Below, piece after piece: positions 1 through 8,881 of a DNA stretch of 64,000 nucleotides; the first letter of the stretch is position 1, and each line of letters begins with the position of its first letter. The stretch is taken from NCBI GenBank assembly GCA_045563675.1, contig JBJLIX010000001.1, positions 434,001 through 498,000 of the forward strand. Direction: 5' to 3'. The notes below the pieces were generated by a model. That model saw nothing but the letters and a program-made list of their open reading frames with translations, was not told where the DNA came from and did not search any database. The DNA comes from AEGEAN-183 sp045563675. GTDB lineage: Bacteria > Pseudomonadota > Gammaproteobacteria > Magnimaribacterales > Magnimaribacteraceae. Both the position numbers and the translations under genes were made by a program.

Positions 1-860
1 TTTCTGAGTGGTTAACTTCAAACGAAGAGGTCCTTCACGTTAGCTCCCTTTCTAAAATAATGAAGAATCTCAACAAAACTCTTCATGGTAAGAAAGAGGA
101 ATGGAATGTAATTCCAGAAGAGCCCGATCTTAGTGCCCAATATCTTTTTTTCTACGAGATGTCCCTTCCTTACGGCCTAGACTTAACAAATTCTATTAGC
201 CAAAACAAAGAATCGATTAAATTGGTAGCATCTCTAAAAGAGTTAGGGTCTCTAGAGTATAGAGAGTTTAACCAAAGGGTAAATGACTATGCCTTAAAGC
301 ATATGCCAAAAGACATGGTTTCTATCGGAACAGGTACAAGGCCTATTTTTGCTTTCATGTCCAAGCTACTATTTACCCAACTTATTTATGCCCTTGGCAT
401 AGGCATAGTCTTAATTACAACAACAATAATCCTATTTTTTAGATCTTTTAAATATGGAATATTAACTTCTGTAACAAATGTATTGCCTGTAGGAGTAGCC
501 TTTGGTGTTTGGGCTATAGTTAGCGGTGAAATTTCTATGCTTGTTGGAATTGGCATGGGTACCACCCTAGGAATTATTGTTGATTTTACGGTTCATTTTT
601 TAAGTAAATATCTACACGCAAGAAGGCAAAAAAATCTTGGTGCAGAGGAGGCGGCTGAATACGCCTTTGAAACAGTAGGTTTTGCTTTATTAATTACATC
701 TTTAAGTTTAATTGCTGGCTTTTTAGTTTTATTGCAGGCTTTCTTTATTCCTATACATGGGTTTGTACTTTTTTCATCTATAGCCTTTTTATCTGCTTTA
801 ATAATAGATCTACTTTTATTTCCTGCCTTATTAATAACATGGGATAAAAGATATAATTAA
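1..860 (+). CDS. RND/MMPL-family exporter, C-terminal part (cut by window edge)
   Basis: The reading frame is open to the left edge from base 3, with residues SEWLTSNEEV and onward before the first ATG at 60, so this is the end of a larger membrane protein. A soluble stretch with a VSIGTGTRP segment is followed by about five hydrophobic helices, and GIIVDFTVHF matches the conserved intramembrane Asp/His region of MMPL/RND permeases. The family uses the proton gradient to export lipids, hopanoids or drugs; the substrate here cannot be read. The haloalkane dehalogenase starts 18 bases downstream on the same strand, so the two may be co-transcribed. Family is fairly sure, role is not. Confidence 0.8.
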   Translation, partial: SEWLTSNEEVLHVSSLSKIMKNLNKTLHGKKEEWNVIPEEPDLSAQYLFFYEMSLPYGLDLTNSISQNKESIKLVASLKELGSLEYREFNQRVNDYALKHMPKDMVSIGTGTRPIFAFMSKLLFTQLIYALGIGIVLITTTIILFFRSFKYGILTSVTNVLPVGVAFGVWAIVSGEISMLVGIGMGTTLGIIVDFTVHFLSKYLHARRQKNLGAEEAAEYAFETVGFALLITSLSLIAGFLVLLQAFFIPIHGFVLFSSIAFLSALIIDLLLFPALLITWDKRYN

Positions 861-878
861 AAGATAAAAAGGGGGAAA

Positions 879-1766
879 ATGAACAACAAAAATTCTGCTA
901 AGTTTAATTACAAAAAGAAGTTTCTAGAAATCCACGGGAAAAAAATGGCTTACATAGATGAGGGTCAAGGTGATCCAACAGTCTTTTTACACGGGAACCC
1001 AACTTCCTCATATCTATGGCGAAATATAATCCCTTATGCCGAAGAAGTGGGAAGAGTTATTGCTCCTGATCTAATAGGAATGGGTGATTCTGAAAAACTA
1101 GATGATTCAGGGCCAGAAAAATATACATTTTTAGAACATTCAAAATTTCTCTACAAATTATTGGATGAACTAGATTTAGATAATGTCAGTCTTGTAATCC
1201 ATGATTGGGGTTCAGCCTTAGGATTTAATTGGGCAAAAATTAACCCTTCGAAAATTAAAAGTATTACTTATATGGAAGCAATTGTTTGTCCAATAGATAG
1301 TTGGGAAGAGTGGCCTGAAGTTGCTAGAAAAACTTTTCAATTATTTAGATCTGATGCGGGGGAAGAGCTAATTCTAGAAAAGAACTACTTTGTAGAAAGA
1401 GTTTTATCTGGAGATACAAGACTTGAGATGGACAGTGAAGAAATGCAAACTTATCTTAAACCATTCTTCAACTCAGGCGAAGATAGAAGGCCTACTTTAA
1501 CTTGGCCAAGGCAAATTCCGATAGCTGGAGAACCGAGAGAAGTAGTAAAGATTGTTCAAGAGTATGAGGAGTTTTTAGGAAATTCCGATATACCAAAATT
1601 ATTTGTTAATGCAGAACCGGGTTCAATACTAGTTGGTAAGCAGCGAGAAAGAGCTAGATTGTGGCCAAACCAAAAAGAAGTTACCGTAAAAGGTGGGCAC
1701 TTTATCCAAGAAATATCTCCAAATGAAATTGGTAAATATCTCAAGGAGTTTCTATTAAGTATTTAA
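879..1766 (+). CDS. dhaA: Haloalkane dehalogenase (DhaA/LinB type)
   Basis: A 295-residue alpha/beta hydrolase, the normal length for this family, which hydrolyses carbon-halogen bonds of haloalkanes to alcohol plus halide. The oxyanion/halide motif HGNPTSSYLWR places the halide-binding Asn at residue 40. The nucleophile motif HDWGS gives Asp109 followed by the halide-binding Trp110. Glu133 fits the catalytic acid and His274 in GGHFIQE the catalytic base. The Asn/Trp halide pair and the early acid match subfamily II (DhaA, LinB). A strong purine ribosome site, GGGGGAAA, lies just upstream of the ATG. It follows an RND exporter gene and overlaps the convergent MFS gene by 4 bases. The natural substrate is unknown. 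Confidence 0.9.
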   Translation: MNNKNSAKFNYKKKFLEIHGKKMAYIDEGQGDPTVFLHGNPTSSYLWRNIIPYAEEVGRVIAPDLIGMGDSEKLDDSGPEKYTFLEHSKFLYKLLDELDLDNVSLVIHDWGSALGFNWAKINPSKIKSITYMEAIVCPIDSWEEWPEVARKTFQLFRSDAGEELILEKNYFVERVLSGDTRLEMDSEEMQTYLKPFFNSGEDRRPTLTWPRQIPIAGEPREVVKIVQEYEEFLGNSDIPKLFVNAEPGSILVGKQRERARLWPNQKEVTVKGGHFIQEISPNEIGKYLKEFLLSI

Positions 1767-3010
1767 ACTTTTTTTGCTAATTTGAAAGCTATTAATGCAG
1801 TTGGTACAAGAGATAAAGAACAAAATAAAAAAGAGCCGGAATAACTAAAATTAGCCATAAAAATAGGTGCCAAATTATTACCTATTAAGGTAGAAATATT
1901 AGCCAGACCCATAAAAATACCAAAATTTGTTGCACTCGATTGGGAGGTACATAAAGCCATAAAGGTTGCGAACATGCATACTGAAATCGCAGCTCCAGAC
2001 ATATCTAAACCTAAAACCACTGCGTAAGCATATTCATTAGAAATACCACTTGAATATTGTCCTAGTAAGAAATAAATAATAATCTGACAAAATATAAATA
2101 AAAATAATAAGAGATGTCTTTGATAGAAAGTTCCGACTATTCCTACTAACAAGCCTGTAAATCCTCCCAGAATCATTCCCCATGGTCTTAAATTTCCTAT
2201 CTGTTGACCTGTCCAACCAAGTTGTTCTAAAAAGAATTTGTTATAAATAACCTCATAAACTCCTTGACCTAGGTTTATAAAAAATAAAAAGAGAATAGCC
2301 CAAAATGCCCTTTTATCTATAAATACAGAAATAAATTCTTTAAAGAGATTACCAATACCTAGAAAATTTCTTCTTATGACCGAGTCTTGGAATCCAATTT
2401 TAAAATCAAGCTCTTTAGAAAACAAAGGTACTAAGAAAATTAAGAACATTAGTAAAATCAGTAAGCTTATTCCTTGAGATATTCCATAAGAAAAATAAAA
2501 AACAGTTCCCAAAAACATTCCTAATCCATTTCCTGCTACCTTGCTTCCCCACATCAACCCATTAGCTTTAGTTAAAGTCTTTTCTTCTAAACTATCTGCA
2601 GCTAAAGCGTCTGTAGCTAAATCTTGGAATGCTATAAAGAAATTTATTATCATTACGAGGACTCCAATAGAATAAATAGAAAGATTAGAACCTAAGAATG
2701 CCATAGGAAGAAGAACCATTATTACTCCTATTTGGCTAAATAATATCCAAAACCTTCTTCTTCCAAATCTTCTAAGAGAATATATATCCACCAATGGGCC
2801 AAGCAAAAACTTAATTGTCCATGGTAAAAGCAATATTGAAGAGAAAGTTGCTAGTTCGACAACAGAAGCACCTTGAGAAGCAAAATAGGTGTTCATAGCA
2901 AAAAACAAAAAGCCATTAGGAAGGCCTTGTGCTAAATACAAAGCAGATAAACAGAATAAATGCCAAGGTGAAGCAGAACTCAATGTTCTATTTGCGATTA
3001 GGCTTAACAT
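1763..3010 (-). CDS. AmpG-like MFS transporter
   Basis: A 415-residue integral membrane protein with about 12 hydrophobic segments. The start, with YLAQGLPNGFLF and then PWTIKFLLGPLVD, resembles the AmpG/acetyl-CoA-transporter branch of the major facilitator superfamily, which carries muropeptides (AmpG) or other solutes across the inner membrane. There is no strong sign that the substrate is muropeptide; the neighbours are catabolic enzymes, so another organic solute is possible. It is the last gene of a minus-strand run with the luciferase-like monooxygenase (16 bases between them) and the DUF7064-like gene. Its stop overlaps the stop of the dehalogenase gene on the other strand. Confidence 0.75.
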   Translation of the reverse strand: MLSLIANRTLSSASPWHLFCLSALYLAQGLPNGFLFFAMNTYFASQGASVVELATFSSILLLPWTIKFLLGPLVDIYSLRRFGRRRFWILFSQIGVIMVLLPMAFLGSNLSIYSIGVLVMIINFFIAFQDLATDALAADSLEEKTLTKANGLMWGSKVAGNGLGMFLGTVFYFSYGISQGISLLILLMFLIFLVPLFSKELDFKIGFQDSVIRRNFLGIGNLFKEFISVFIDKRAFWAILFLFFINLGQGVYEVIYNKFFLEQLGWTGQQIGNLRPWGMILGGFTGLLVGIVGTFYQRHLLLFLFIFCQIIIYFLLGQYSSGISNEYAYAVVLGLDMSGAAISVCMFATFMALCTSQSSATNFGIFMGLANISTLIGNNLAPIFMANFSYSGSFLFCSLSLVPTALIAFKLAKKV

Positions 3011-3026
3011 TTATATAGATTTACCT

Positions 3027-4007
3027 CTAATTAAATAGCTCTTTTAACAACTTATAGGATTCTTTTTTTTCTTGAAAGGGTTCGCAAATAGTAATAACTT
3101 TTAATTCCTCTGGGTTAACTGCTTTAACCATTGGATTTAACCTTTTTTGAATAGTTTCTTGAGAACCCACAAAGGGTCTACTTTCAGTTTCACTTAAATA
3201 ACTATAATCAATCTCTTCTAGGGCTTCCTTTTTAGAAGGGAAACATGAAGACTCCCCTTTCTGAATTCTTTTTCTCCATAACGAAGCACTACTTGAAAGT
3301 TCTATAGCTTGTTGGTCTGTTTCAGCACAAATTGAAAAGATCGCGAGGCTGACCCTGGGAGAATCAGAAAAAATAGAGGGTTTAAAATTTTTTCTATATC
3401 TATCTGCTAAATGTAGACAATCTTTCTCAATAAAATGGGCTAAAGACATTGGCAACCCATAAAAGGAGGCTATATCTGCACCATTCTCCGATGAAACTAA
3501 TAACCAAAGCTCAGGAAGATTTCCTAACCCTGGAGTCACATCAACTAACTCAAAAGCATCAGTTTCTGGTTTTTCTCCCAAAAGAAATGACTTTAGATCA
3601 TTTAATTTTGTATTAAAAAATTCACTTCCTGTTGTTTTCGATCCATAAGCTAAAGCTCCTGCTTGATAAGGGTTACTGCCTGGGGCTCTTCCTAGTCCTA
3701 AATCTATTCTGCCTGGGAATAAAGACTCTAAAAGTCTAAAATTCTCTGCTACCTTATAGGGACTATAATGCATCAGCATTACTCCGCCTGAACCTATCCT
3801 GATTGAATTTGTTGCATTAGCTAAAGAGGGTATAAGTATTTCTGGTGAACAGCCTGCAAAAGAATCAGACCCATGATGCTCAGCTACCCAAAATCTATGC
3901 ATGCCAAGAGAATCGCAAAATTTTGCAAGTTCTATAGTTTCTCTAATTGCAGAGTTTGCATCTGTGTTTGAAAAAATTGGAGACTGATCAACTGCACTTA
4001 TCTTCAC
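3027..4007 (-). CDS. Luciferase-like flavin-dependent monooxygenase
   Basis: A 326-residue bacterial-luciferase-type TIM-barrel protein. The N-terminal SAVDQSPIF, the FWVAEHHGSDSFAG segment, IRIGSGGVML and FPGRIDLGLGRAPG are characteristic of the YhbW/MsnO8-like LLM subgroup that uses reduced FMN and oxygen. No separate flavin reductase is adjacent, so reduced flavin would come from elsewhere. It lies 3 bases after the stop of the DUF7064-like gene and 16 bases before the MFS gene, a tight three-gene operon. The substrate cannot be told from sequence; oxidation of a small organic or sulfur compound is one possibility. Confidence 0.85.
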   Translation of the reverse strand: MKISAVDQSPIFSNTDANSAIRETIELAKFCDSLGMHRFWVAEHHGSDSFAGCSPEILIPSLANATNSIRIGSGGVMLMHYSPYKVAENFRLLESLFPGRIDLGLGRAPGSNPYQAGALAYGSKTTGSEFFNTKLNDLKSFLLGEKPETDAFELVDVTPGLGNLPELWLLVSSENGADIASFYGLPMSLAHFIEKDCLHLADRYRKNFKPSIFSDSPRVSLAIFSICAETDQQAIELSSSASLWRKRIQKGESSCFPSKKEALEEIDYSYLSETESRPFVGSQETIQKRLNPMVKAVNPEELKVITICEPFQEKKESYKLLKELFN

Positions 4008-4010
4008 TTT

Positions 4011-5024
4011 TTAGGGTCCTAGAGGTTTATCTTTAATGATCTGATCTAAGTATTCAGACATTCCATATCCAACTTGTCCTTTATAACTATACTCTGTCAT
4101 ACCTTCAGTAATTCTAGTAGTTAACATTTTTCCTTCAGGGTCTTTTCTTTTGTTTCTTAAGGGAATGAGGGAAAGAACCCTCCCCTCTATTTCATATTCT
4201 TCTTTGTCTGTTTTGGCCCAGGCTTTAATGTTGTTTTGGTAATAATCTTCGTCGTACTCACTTTCTATAGAACAGTCTTTTATGGTCTCATAAACCCCAT
4301 TCTTTAGAACTAAGCCACCCCTACGTTCCTTACCCTCTCCTTGATGGACAATACTCAACATAAAGCCTAAGTCTTTATTTATATTAATAGTTAACCATCT
4401 ATACCACTCTATTGCTTGCCAATACCTAGGGCCCCAACTCTTGTCTCTCAAACCATACCCTTGAATCTGCCATTCTTCTTCTCCAACTTTAATTGATCCT
4501 TTTCCGGAGGTGTGTTGCTCATAATGAGCTTTAGAAAAACTCTTCTTGGGATCTATGTCCAAAGAAGCTCCATCTTTTCTTACTGTTTCTCCACCAAACA
4601 TTGGTGAAATGCCCAGTATTTGTAGGTCTACTTCACAATTTGAAGTTGTATTGGCCTTAAAAGCCTTACCTGGATTAACCATTTGCTTTGGATCATCGAG
4701 TAAAAGGATTTTGCCGTTATACGATACGGTTAATTTTTTAAAGGGTTCCAAAACCCTAAAGACCATGCCGCCAGCATTAAATTCATCGTTGTTCTTTATT
4801 TTTGGTCTACCAAACATAAAACCAACTCTTCCATCTGGGAGGTAAAGACAACAGGTCATTTCAGCATAGCCTTCGTTAGGTCTATTGCCTAATCTAAACC
4901 ACCCACCCATTTTTTTCTCGTGGTCAAAAACATTGAAATACATACTTTCATTGTAATTACTTGAAGAATCAGGAATGTGGTTAAACTCATCTTCGGGTTC
5001 TAATTTGATTATAAAATCACTCAT
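4011..5024 (-). CDS. CrtC/AttH-like protein (DUF7064-type)
   Basis: A 337-residue soluble protein without a signal peptide. It is beta-rich and carries the motif GYGLRDKSWGPRYWQ near residue 190, which I associate with the DUF7064/DUF7065 group, once annotated as hydroxyneurosporene-synthase-like (CrtC/AttH lipocalin-like hydratases). The N-terminal EDEFNHIPD and GGWFRLGNRPNEGY segments also fit this group. No member with a proven activity is known to me; the fold relation suggests binding or hydration of a hydrophobic molecule. It is first in an operon with a luciferase-like monooxygenase and an MFS carrier. The family call is moderately secure and the function is unknown. Confidence 0.6.
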   Translation of the reverse strand: MSDFIIKLEPEDEFNHIPDSSSNYNESMYFNVFDHEKKMGGWFRLGNRPNEGYAEMTCCLYLPDGRVGFMFGRPKIKNNDEFNAGGMVFRVLEPFKKLTVSYNGKILLLDDPKQMVNPGKAFKANTTSNCEVDLQILGISPMFGGETVRKDGASLDIDPKKSFSKAHYEQHTSGKGSIKVGEEEWQIQGYGLRDKSWGPRYWQAIEWYRWLTININKDLGFMLSIVHQGEGKERRGGLVLKNGVYETIKDCSIESEYDEDYYQNNIKAWAKTDKEEYEIEGRVLSLIPLRNKRKDPEGKMLTTRITEGMTEYSYKGQVGYGMSEYLDQIIKDKPLGP

Positions 5025-5093
5025 AAAATAAAAATTAGTCTAATAAATAGATACTAAAGTCAAAGCAGTTTATTCGAGAAAGTTTGTAGAGGC

Positions 5094-5099
5094 TATAAT
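5094..5099 (+). promoter_or_regulatory. Candidate -10 box for the nnr gene
   Basis: TATAAT matches the sigma70 -10 consensus and lies in the 89-base divergent gap between the DUF7064-like gene and the nnrE-nnrD gene. No good -35 is visible at 16-18 bases upstream. Transcription would begin near 5,106, only about 8 bases before the first ATG, and no Shine-Dalgarno sequence precedes that ATG. A leaderless or very short-leader mRNA is therefore possible. Confidence 0.45.
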
Positions 5100-5113
5100 T
5101 AGAAATAAAAAAA

Positions 5114-6622
5114 ATGTTTATGAACTTATACAGTGCAAAAGAAGTAAGAAAGTTAGACTCTCTAATTATAAAGAATCAAAAGATATCTGCTTTTCAATTG
5201 ATGCAAAAGGCAGCTGAATTTTCTTTTAATGTTTTATTGAATCATTGGCCAAATACAAAAAGAATTTATGTTTTTTCTGGAAGTGGAAAAAATTCAGGTG
5301 ATGGCTATTTGCTTGCAAAGATAGCTAAAGAACATGGATTAGAATCATTTATCATAACAACTGCAAAACCTAAGGTATCAGCAGGTATAACTAACAAAGC
5401 TTATAAATTAGCTTTGAAAGCAAAAGTTAAAACAATTTCTATGCAAAGTTTTAAAAAAGAATCCTTAAAGGATTCAGTAATTGTTGATTCTCTAATAGGA
5501 ACGGGATTAAAAGGAAAGGTCAGGAAGAGCATTTCAAATTTAATTAATGAGATTAATGCAAAGAAAAAATTTTCCTCAGTACTCTCAATTGATATCCCCT
5601 CAGGGATCTGTGCCGATACAGGCTCAGCACTTGATAGCTATGTTGAAGCTGATGTAACTGCTACCTTCATTGGAAGAAAAAAGGGATGCTTTACATCAAC
5701 TGGGAAAGCAGCATCAGGAATAATTGAATTTAACGACCTGGGGGCTTCTTACAAGTTAAAAAATAAAATAAAACCTAATACTTACAAATTAGATATGGAA
5801 AAAGGTGTAAAAAAGCTAAAAACACGAAAAGAAGATTCGCACAAAGGTAACTTTGGCCACACTTTAGTCATTGGGGGTGATAGAGGTTTTGGGGGAGCAG
5901 CAATACTAGCTTCAAAAGCAGCAGTATATTCAGGTGCAGGTCTAGTAAGTTTAGCAACAAGGCCTGTTCATCTTGAAGCCGCACTATCTTCTTGTCCAGA
6001 AGTAATGGTGAACGGGGTTGAGTCTGGTCAAGAAGTAGAAGAATTATTAACTAAAGCATCTGTTGTTGTTTTGGGACCAGGTTTAGGAAACTCAGCTTGG
6101 TCAGAGCAAATGCTTCAAAGAACTTTTATGGAAGCTAAAAGGAGAAAACTACCCATTGTGCTTGATGCAGATGGATTAAACCTCCTTACAAAACTAAAAC
6201 TTAGTTCTGGCCTACCTACTAACCTAGTAATAACTCCTCACCCTGGAGAAGCAGCTAAATTGCTTAATAAAACCTCAAAGGAAATTCAATTAGATAGATT
6301 TAAATCTATAAGGCAGCTGCAAAGAAAATTTAAAGCAATTTGTGTTCTTAAAGGATCTGGCTCTCTTGTATGTTATAGAAAAAATTATAATCAAATGATA
6401 GGTGTTTGTGATGCAGGAAACCCAGGTATGGCCAAAGGCGGAATGGGAGATGTACTCGCCGGAATAATCGGAAGTTTTATATCACAAAAATTAAACTTAA
6501 TTGAGGCTACGGAAACAGCTGTTGACTTGCATTCCAAAGCAGCGGACCTTTCCTATCTAGAGCTAGGCATTAGCTTTCTTCCAACAGAAGTAATACAAAA
6601 CGCTAGACTTCTAATTAGGTAG
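5114..6622 (+). CDS. nnr: Bifunctional NAD(P)H-hydrate epimerase / ADP-dependent dehydratase
   Basis: A 502-residue fusion that repairs hydrated NAD(P)H: the N-terminal YjeF_N domain (about 1-215) epimerises R to S NAD(P)HX, and the C-terminal ribokinase-like domain (about 235-500) dehydrates it using ADP. The C-terminal half shows HKGNFGHTLVIGG, LGPGLG, VLDADGLN, ITPHPGEAA and GGMGDVLAGIIG, the last carrying the catalytic Asp. In the N-terminal domain the usual GNNGGDG loop reads GKNSGDG, a mild departure. The start could be the ATG at 5,114 or the one at 5,120. tsaE begins 3 bases after the stop, the standard gammaproteobacterial order. Confidence 0.92.
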   Translation: MFMNLYSAKEVRKLDSLIIKNQKISAFQLMQKAAEFSFNVLLNHWPNTKRIYVFSGSGKNSGDGYLLAKIAKEHGLESFIITTAKPKVSAGITNKAYKLALKAKVKTISMQSFKKESLKDSVIVDSLIGTGLKGKVRKSISNLINEINAKKKFSSVLSIDIPSGICADTGSALDSYVEADVTATFIGRKKGCFTSTGKAASGIIEFNDLGASYKLKNKIKPNTYKLDMEKGVKKLKTRKEDSHKGNFGHTLVIGGDRGFGGAAILASKAAVYSGAGLVSLATRPVHLEAALSSCPEVMVNGVESGQEVEELLTKASVVVLGPGLGNSAWSEQMLQRTFMEAKRRKLPIVLDADGLNLLTKLKLSSGLPTNLVITPHPGEAAKLLNKTSKEIQLDRFKSIRQLQRKFKAICVLKGSGSLVCYRKNYNQMIGVCDAGNPGMAKGGMGDVLAGIIGSFISQKLNLIEATETAVDLHSKAADLSYLELGISFLPTEVIQNARLLIR

Positions 6623-6625
6623 ATA

Positions 6626-7093
6626 ATGAATTCTAAAAAGTTAATTTCAAATGGACCCAAAGAAACAGAAGAGATGGGGGAAAAATTATCGAATTTTATT
6701 TTGCAATTAAAAGAACCTGGACCCTGTTTAATATTTTTACAGGGTGAATTGGGAACTGGAAAAACCACTCTAACTAGAGGGTTTGTAAAAGGTTTTGGCT
6801 TTAAAGAAATGGTAAAAAGCCCAACTTACACTATAGTTGAGTTATACAGTAGTCCTTCTATTGAAATACATCATTTTGATTTTTACCAAATTAGTCATAT
6901 TAAAGAATTATCAAATATTGGAATTGAAGAATATCTCAATAAAAAAGATTCAATATCAATAATAGAGTGGCCAGAGAAATTTATGGACTTTTTACCTTCT
7001 CCAGATGTACATATAATTCTTAATCACTCTACAAAGAAAGATGAAGAAAGGTTGTTAGAAGTATTTTCAAAGATTAATTTAAACTTAGGGTAA
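6626..7093 (+). CDS. tsaE: tRNA threonylcarbamoyladenosine biosynthesis ATPase TsaE
   Basis: A 155-residue P-loop protein of normal length. It carries the Walker A sequence GELGTGKTT (residues 40-48), the SPTYTIVE segment, HFDFYQI and IIEWPEKF, all hallmarks of TsaE (YjeE). It works with TsaB and TsaD in making the t6A modification on ANN-decoding tRNAs in the cytoplasm. It sits directly after nnr; the amiB-mutL genes that often follow in gammaproteobacteria are absent, and a phosphatase gene takes their place. Confidence 0.92.
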   Translation: MNSKKLISNGPKETEEMGEKLSNFILQLKEPGPCLIFLQGELGTGKTTLTRGFVKGFGFKEMVKSPTYTIVELYSSPSIEIHHFDFYQISHIKELSNIGIEEYLNKKDSISIIEWPEKFMDFLPSPDVHIILNHSTKKDEERLLEVFSKINLNLG

Positions 7094-7098
7094 TAAAA

Positions 7099-8013
7099 AT
7101 GATTTTAAACAGGAGATATCTATTTTTTCTTAGCCCAATTTTACTAAGTTTTTTTCTATTTTCTCAATCGACTAATGCTGAGAAAAGCAAAAATTACTCC
7201 TTTTGTTTTGTTGGTGACACAGGTCATGTAAACGATATTCAGGCTTTAGTGGCTAAATCTATTGCTAAATCTGATTGCAATATTATTTGGCATACAGGAG
7301 ATATAGTTTACCCCAGTGGCATAGACTCAGAAGAAGATCCGAGATTTAAAACAAATTTTTTAGACCCTTTTAAAGCTATTTTTGAAAAGGAAGTACCCTT
7401 CTTTTTAACTTTAGGGAATCACGACTATAAAAAAGATCCAGAAGCTTATTTAAAAATAGCTAAAAATAACTCATTGATAAATTATCCTAATAACTATTAC
7501 TTCAAGTCTTTTGAAAATATATGTTTTTTTGCTTTAGATACAACAATCTTCGATAAACTTTATCTTTTCTATAAACGAAGAGAACAGACAGAATGGATAA
7601 AAAAGACCAAGCAGAAAAATAAAGATAAATGCCAATTTTCTATAGCTGTTGCTCATCATCCTCTTTTCAGTTCTGGTGATAGGGATAAAGCTTCTCCACA
7701 GTTATCTATATTCCTTAAATCGCAAGTTTTTGGTTCATTTGACCTTTACGTTTCTGGACACAATCATGTCCTTGCTGATGAAGGGGAGAATAAAGGTACA
7801 GTGCAACTAATATCTGGTAGTGGAAGCTTACCTGGCGGTTCTCCTGAAAAGTCCCCTAAAGGAAAATTTAACATTGAATCCCCTGGGTTTCTTAAATTGG
7901 TTGTAGAGAAAGAAAGAAATGAATTAGTAGGAGAATATACTTTTGTTGACTCTAATAATAATGAAGTTATTTGGGAAAAAATGAAAATTGGTCAAGGAAT
8001 TCGAATTGAATAA
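7099..8013 (+). CDS. Secreted purple-acid-phosphatase-like metallophosphoesterase
   Basis: A 304-residue protein with an N-terminal signal peptide (hydrophobic residues 8-22, likely cut near TNAEK). Calcineurin-like metal motifs are in order: GDTG (Asp40), GDIVYPSG (Asp68 with Tyr71), GNHD (107-109), VAHHPLFSSG and SGHNH. The Tyr placed three residues after the GD motif is the metal-charge-transfer Tyr of purple (tartrate-resistant) acid phosphatases, so an Fe-containing phosphomonoesterase in the periplasm is the best reading. It may help scavenge organic phosphate. It starts 5 bases after tsaE and precedes an SDR gene by 13 bases. Confidence 0.82.
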   Translation: MILNRRYLFFLSPILLSFFLFSQSTNAEKSKNYSFCFVGDTGHVNDIQALVAKSIAKSDCNIIWHTGDIVYPSGIDSEEDPRFKTNFLDPFKAIFEKEVPFFLTLGNHDYKKDPEAYLKIAKNNSLINYPNNYYFKSFENICFFALDTTIFDKLYLFYKRREQTEWIKKTKQKNKDKCQFSIAVAHHPLFSSGDRDKASPQLSIFLKSQVFGSFDLYVSGHNHVLADEGENKGTVQLISGSGSLPGGSPEKSPKGKFNIESPGFLKLVVEKERNELVGEYTFVDSNNNEVIWEKMKIGQGIRIE

Positions 8014-8026
8014 TAATAAGAAGTAC

Positions 8027-8881
8027 ATGGAAGGAAAAAATTGTCTTATTACGGGAGCTACTAGCGGCATTGGTAGATCGGCCGCCCTAGCTCTAAGCGA
8101 TATCGGGGCTAATATTTATTTTATTGCAAGAGATAGAAATAAAGCTGAAATTTTGGAAAAAGAGATATTTGATCATTCAGGTAAAAAACCTCATGGGATT
8201 ATTGCCGACTTATCTTCTTTAAAACAGATAAAACAGGCATCTGAAGATTTTAAATCTTTAGATGTGCCCTTGGATGTCTTATTAAATAATGCTGGAATAA
8301 TGAATACTGAAAGAAAGATAACCGAAGATGGTTTTGAAGAAGTCTTTGCAGTGAATCACTTGGCATACTTTGCTTTGACTTGCCTCTTATTAGATAAAAT
8401 TCTTGCAGGGCAGACTAAAAGGGTTATAAACGTATCCTCAGATGCACATCGATTTTTGAAATCAATTAATTTTGAAGACCTTCATTCTGAAAAAGAATAC
8501 AAAATGTTCAAAGTTTATGGGCAATCAAAATTGGCGAATATTCTATTTACTAAAAAACTAGCAACCTTATATAAAGATAAGGGATTAACTACTAACTGTC
8601 TTCATCCTGGTTTTGTTTCTACATCTATAGGCTCTCAAAACAAGAATAGCCCCTTCCTAGTTTGGCTAATACAATTTGTTTCTCCTCTTTTTGCAAAGAA
8701 GAGTGAAAAAGGTGCAGAAACTTCAGTTTATCTATGCTCTTCAGAAGAAGTTACAAATGTAACTGGTGAATATTTTATAGATTGTAAAAAGGCCCCTATA
8801 ACAAAAGGTGCCCAGAGTTTAGAAGATGCTGACAGGCTGTGGAAAATAAGCTCCGAATTGACTGGTCTTAGTTACCAATAA
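8027..8881 (+). CDS. Short-chain dehydrogenase/reductase (retinol-dehydrogenase-like)
   Basis: A Rossmann-fold SDR of 284 residues from the ATG at 8,027; a TTG 39 bases earlier would start inside the preceding gene and is less likely. TGATSGIG (9-16) binds the dinucleotide, NNAGIMN is the structural motif, NVSSDAH holds the catalytic Ser and VYGQSKLAN the YxxxK pair. The pattern resembles retinol-dehydrogenase/protochlorophyllide-reductase-like SDRs (SDR7C), which act on hydrophobic alcohols or ketones with NADP(H). The substrate is not known. Its stop codon abuts the stop of convergent priA with no bases between them. Confidence 0.85.
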   Translation: MEGKNCLITGATSGIGRSAALALSDIGANIYFIARDRNKAEILEKEIFDHSGKKPHGIIADLSSLKQIKQASEDFKSLDVPLDVLLNNAGIMNTERKITEDGFEEVFAVNHLAYFALTCLLLDKILAGQTKRVINVSSDAHRFLKSINFEDLHSEKEYKMFKVYGQSKLANILFTKKLATLYKDKGLTTNCLHPGFVSTSIGSQNKNSPFLVWLIQFVSPLFAKKSEKGAETSVYLCSSEEVTNVTGEYFIDCKKAPITKGAQSLEDADRLWKISSELTGLSYQ

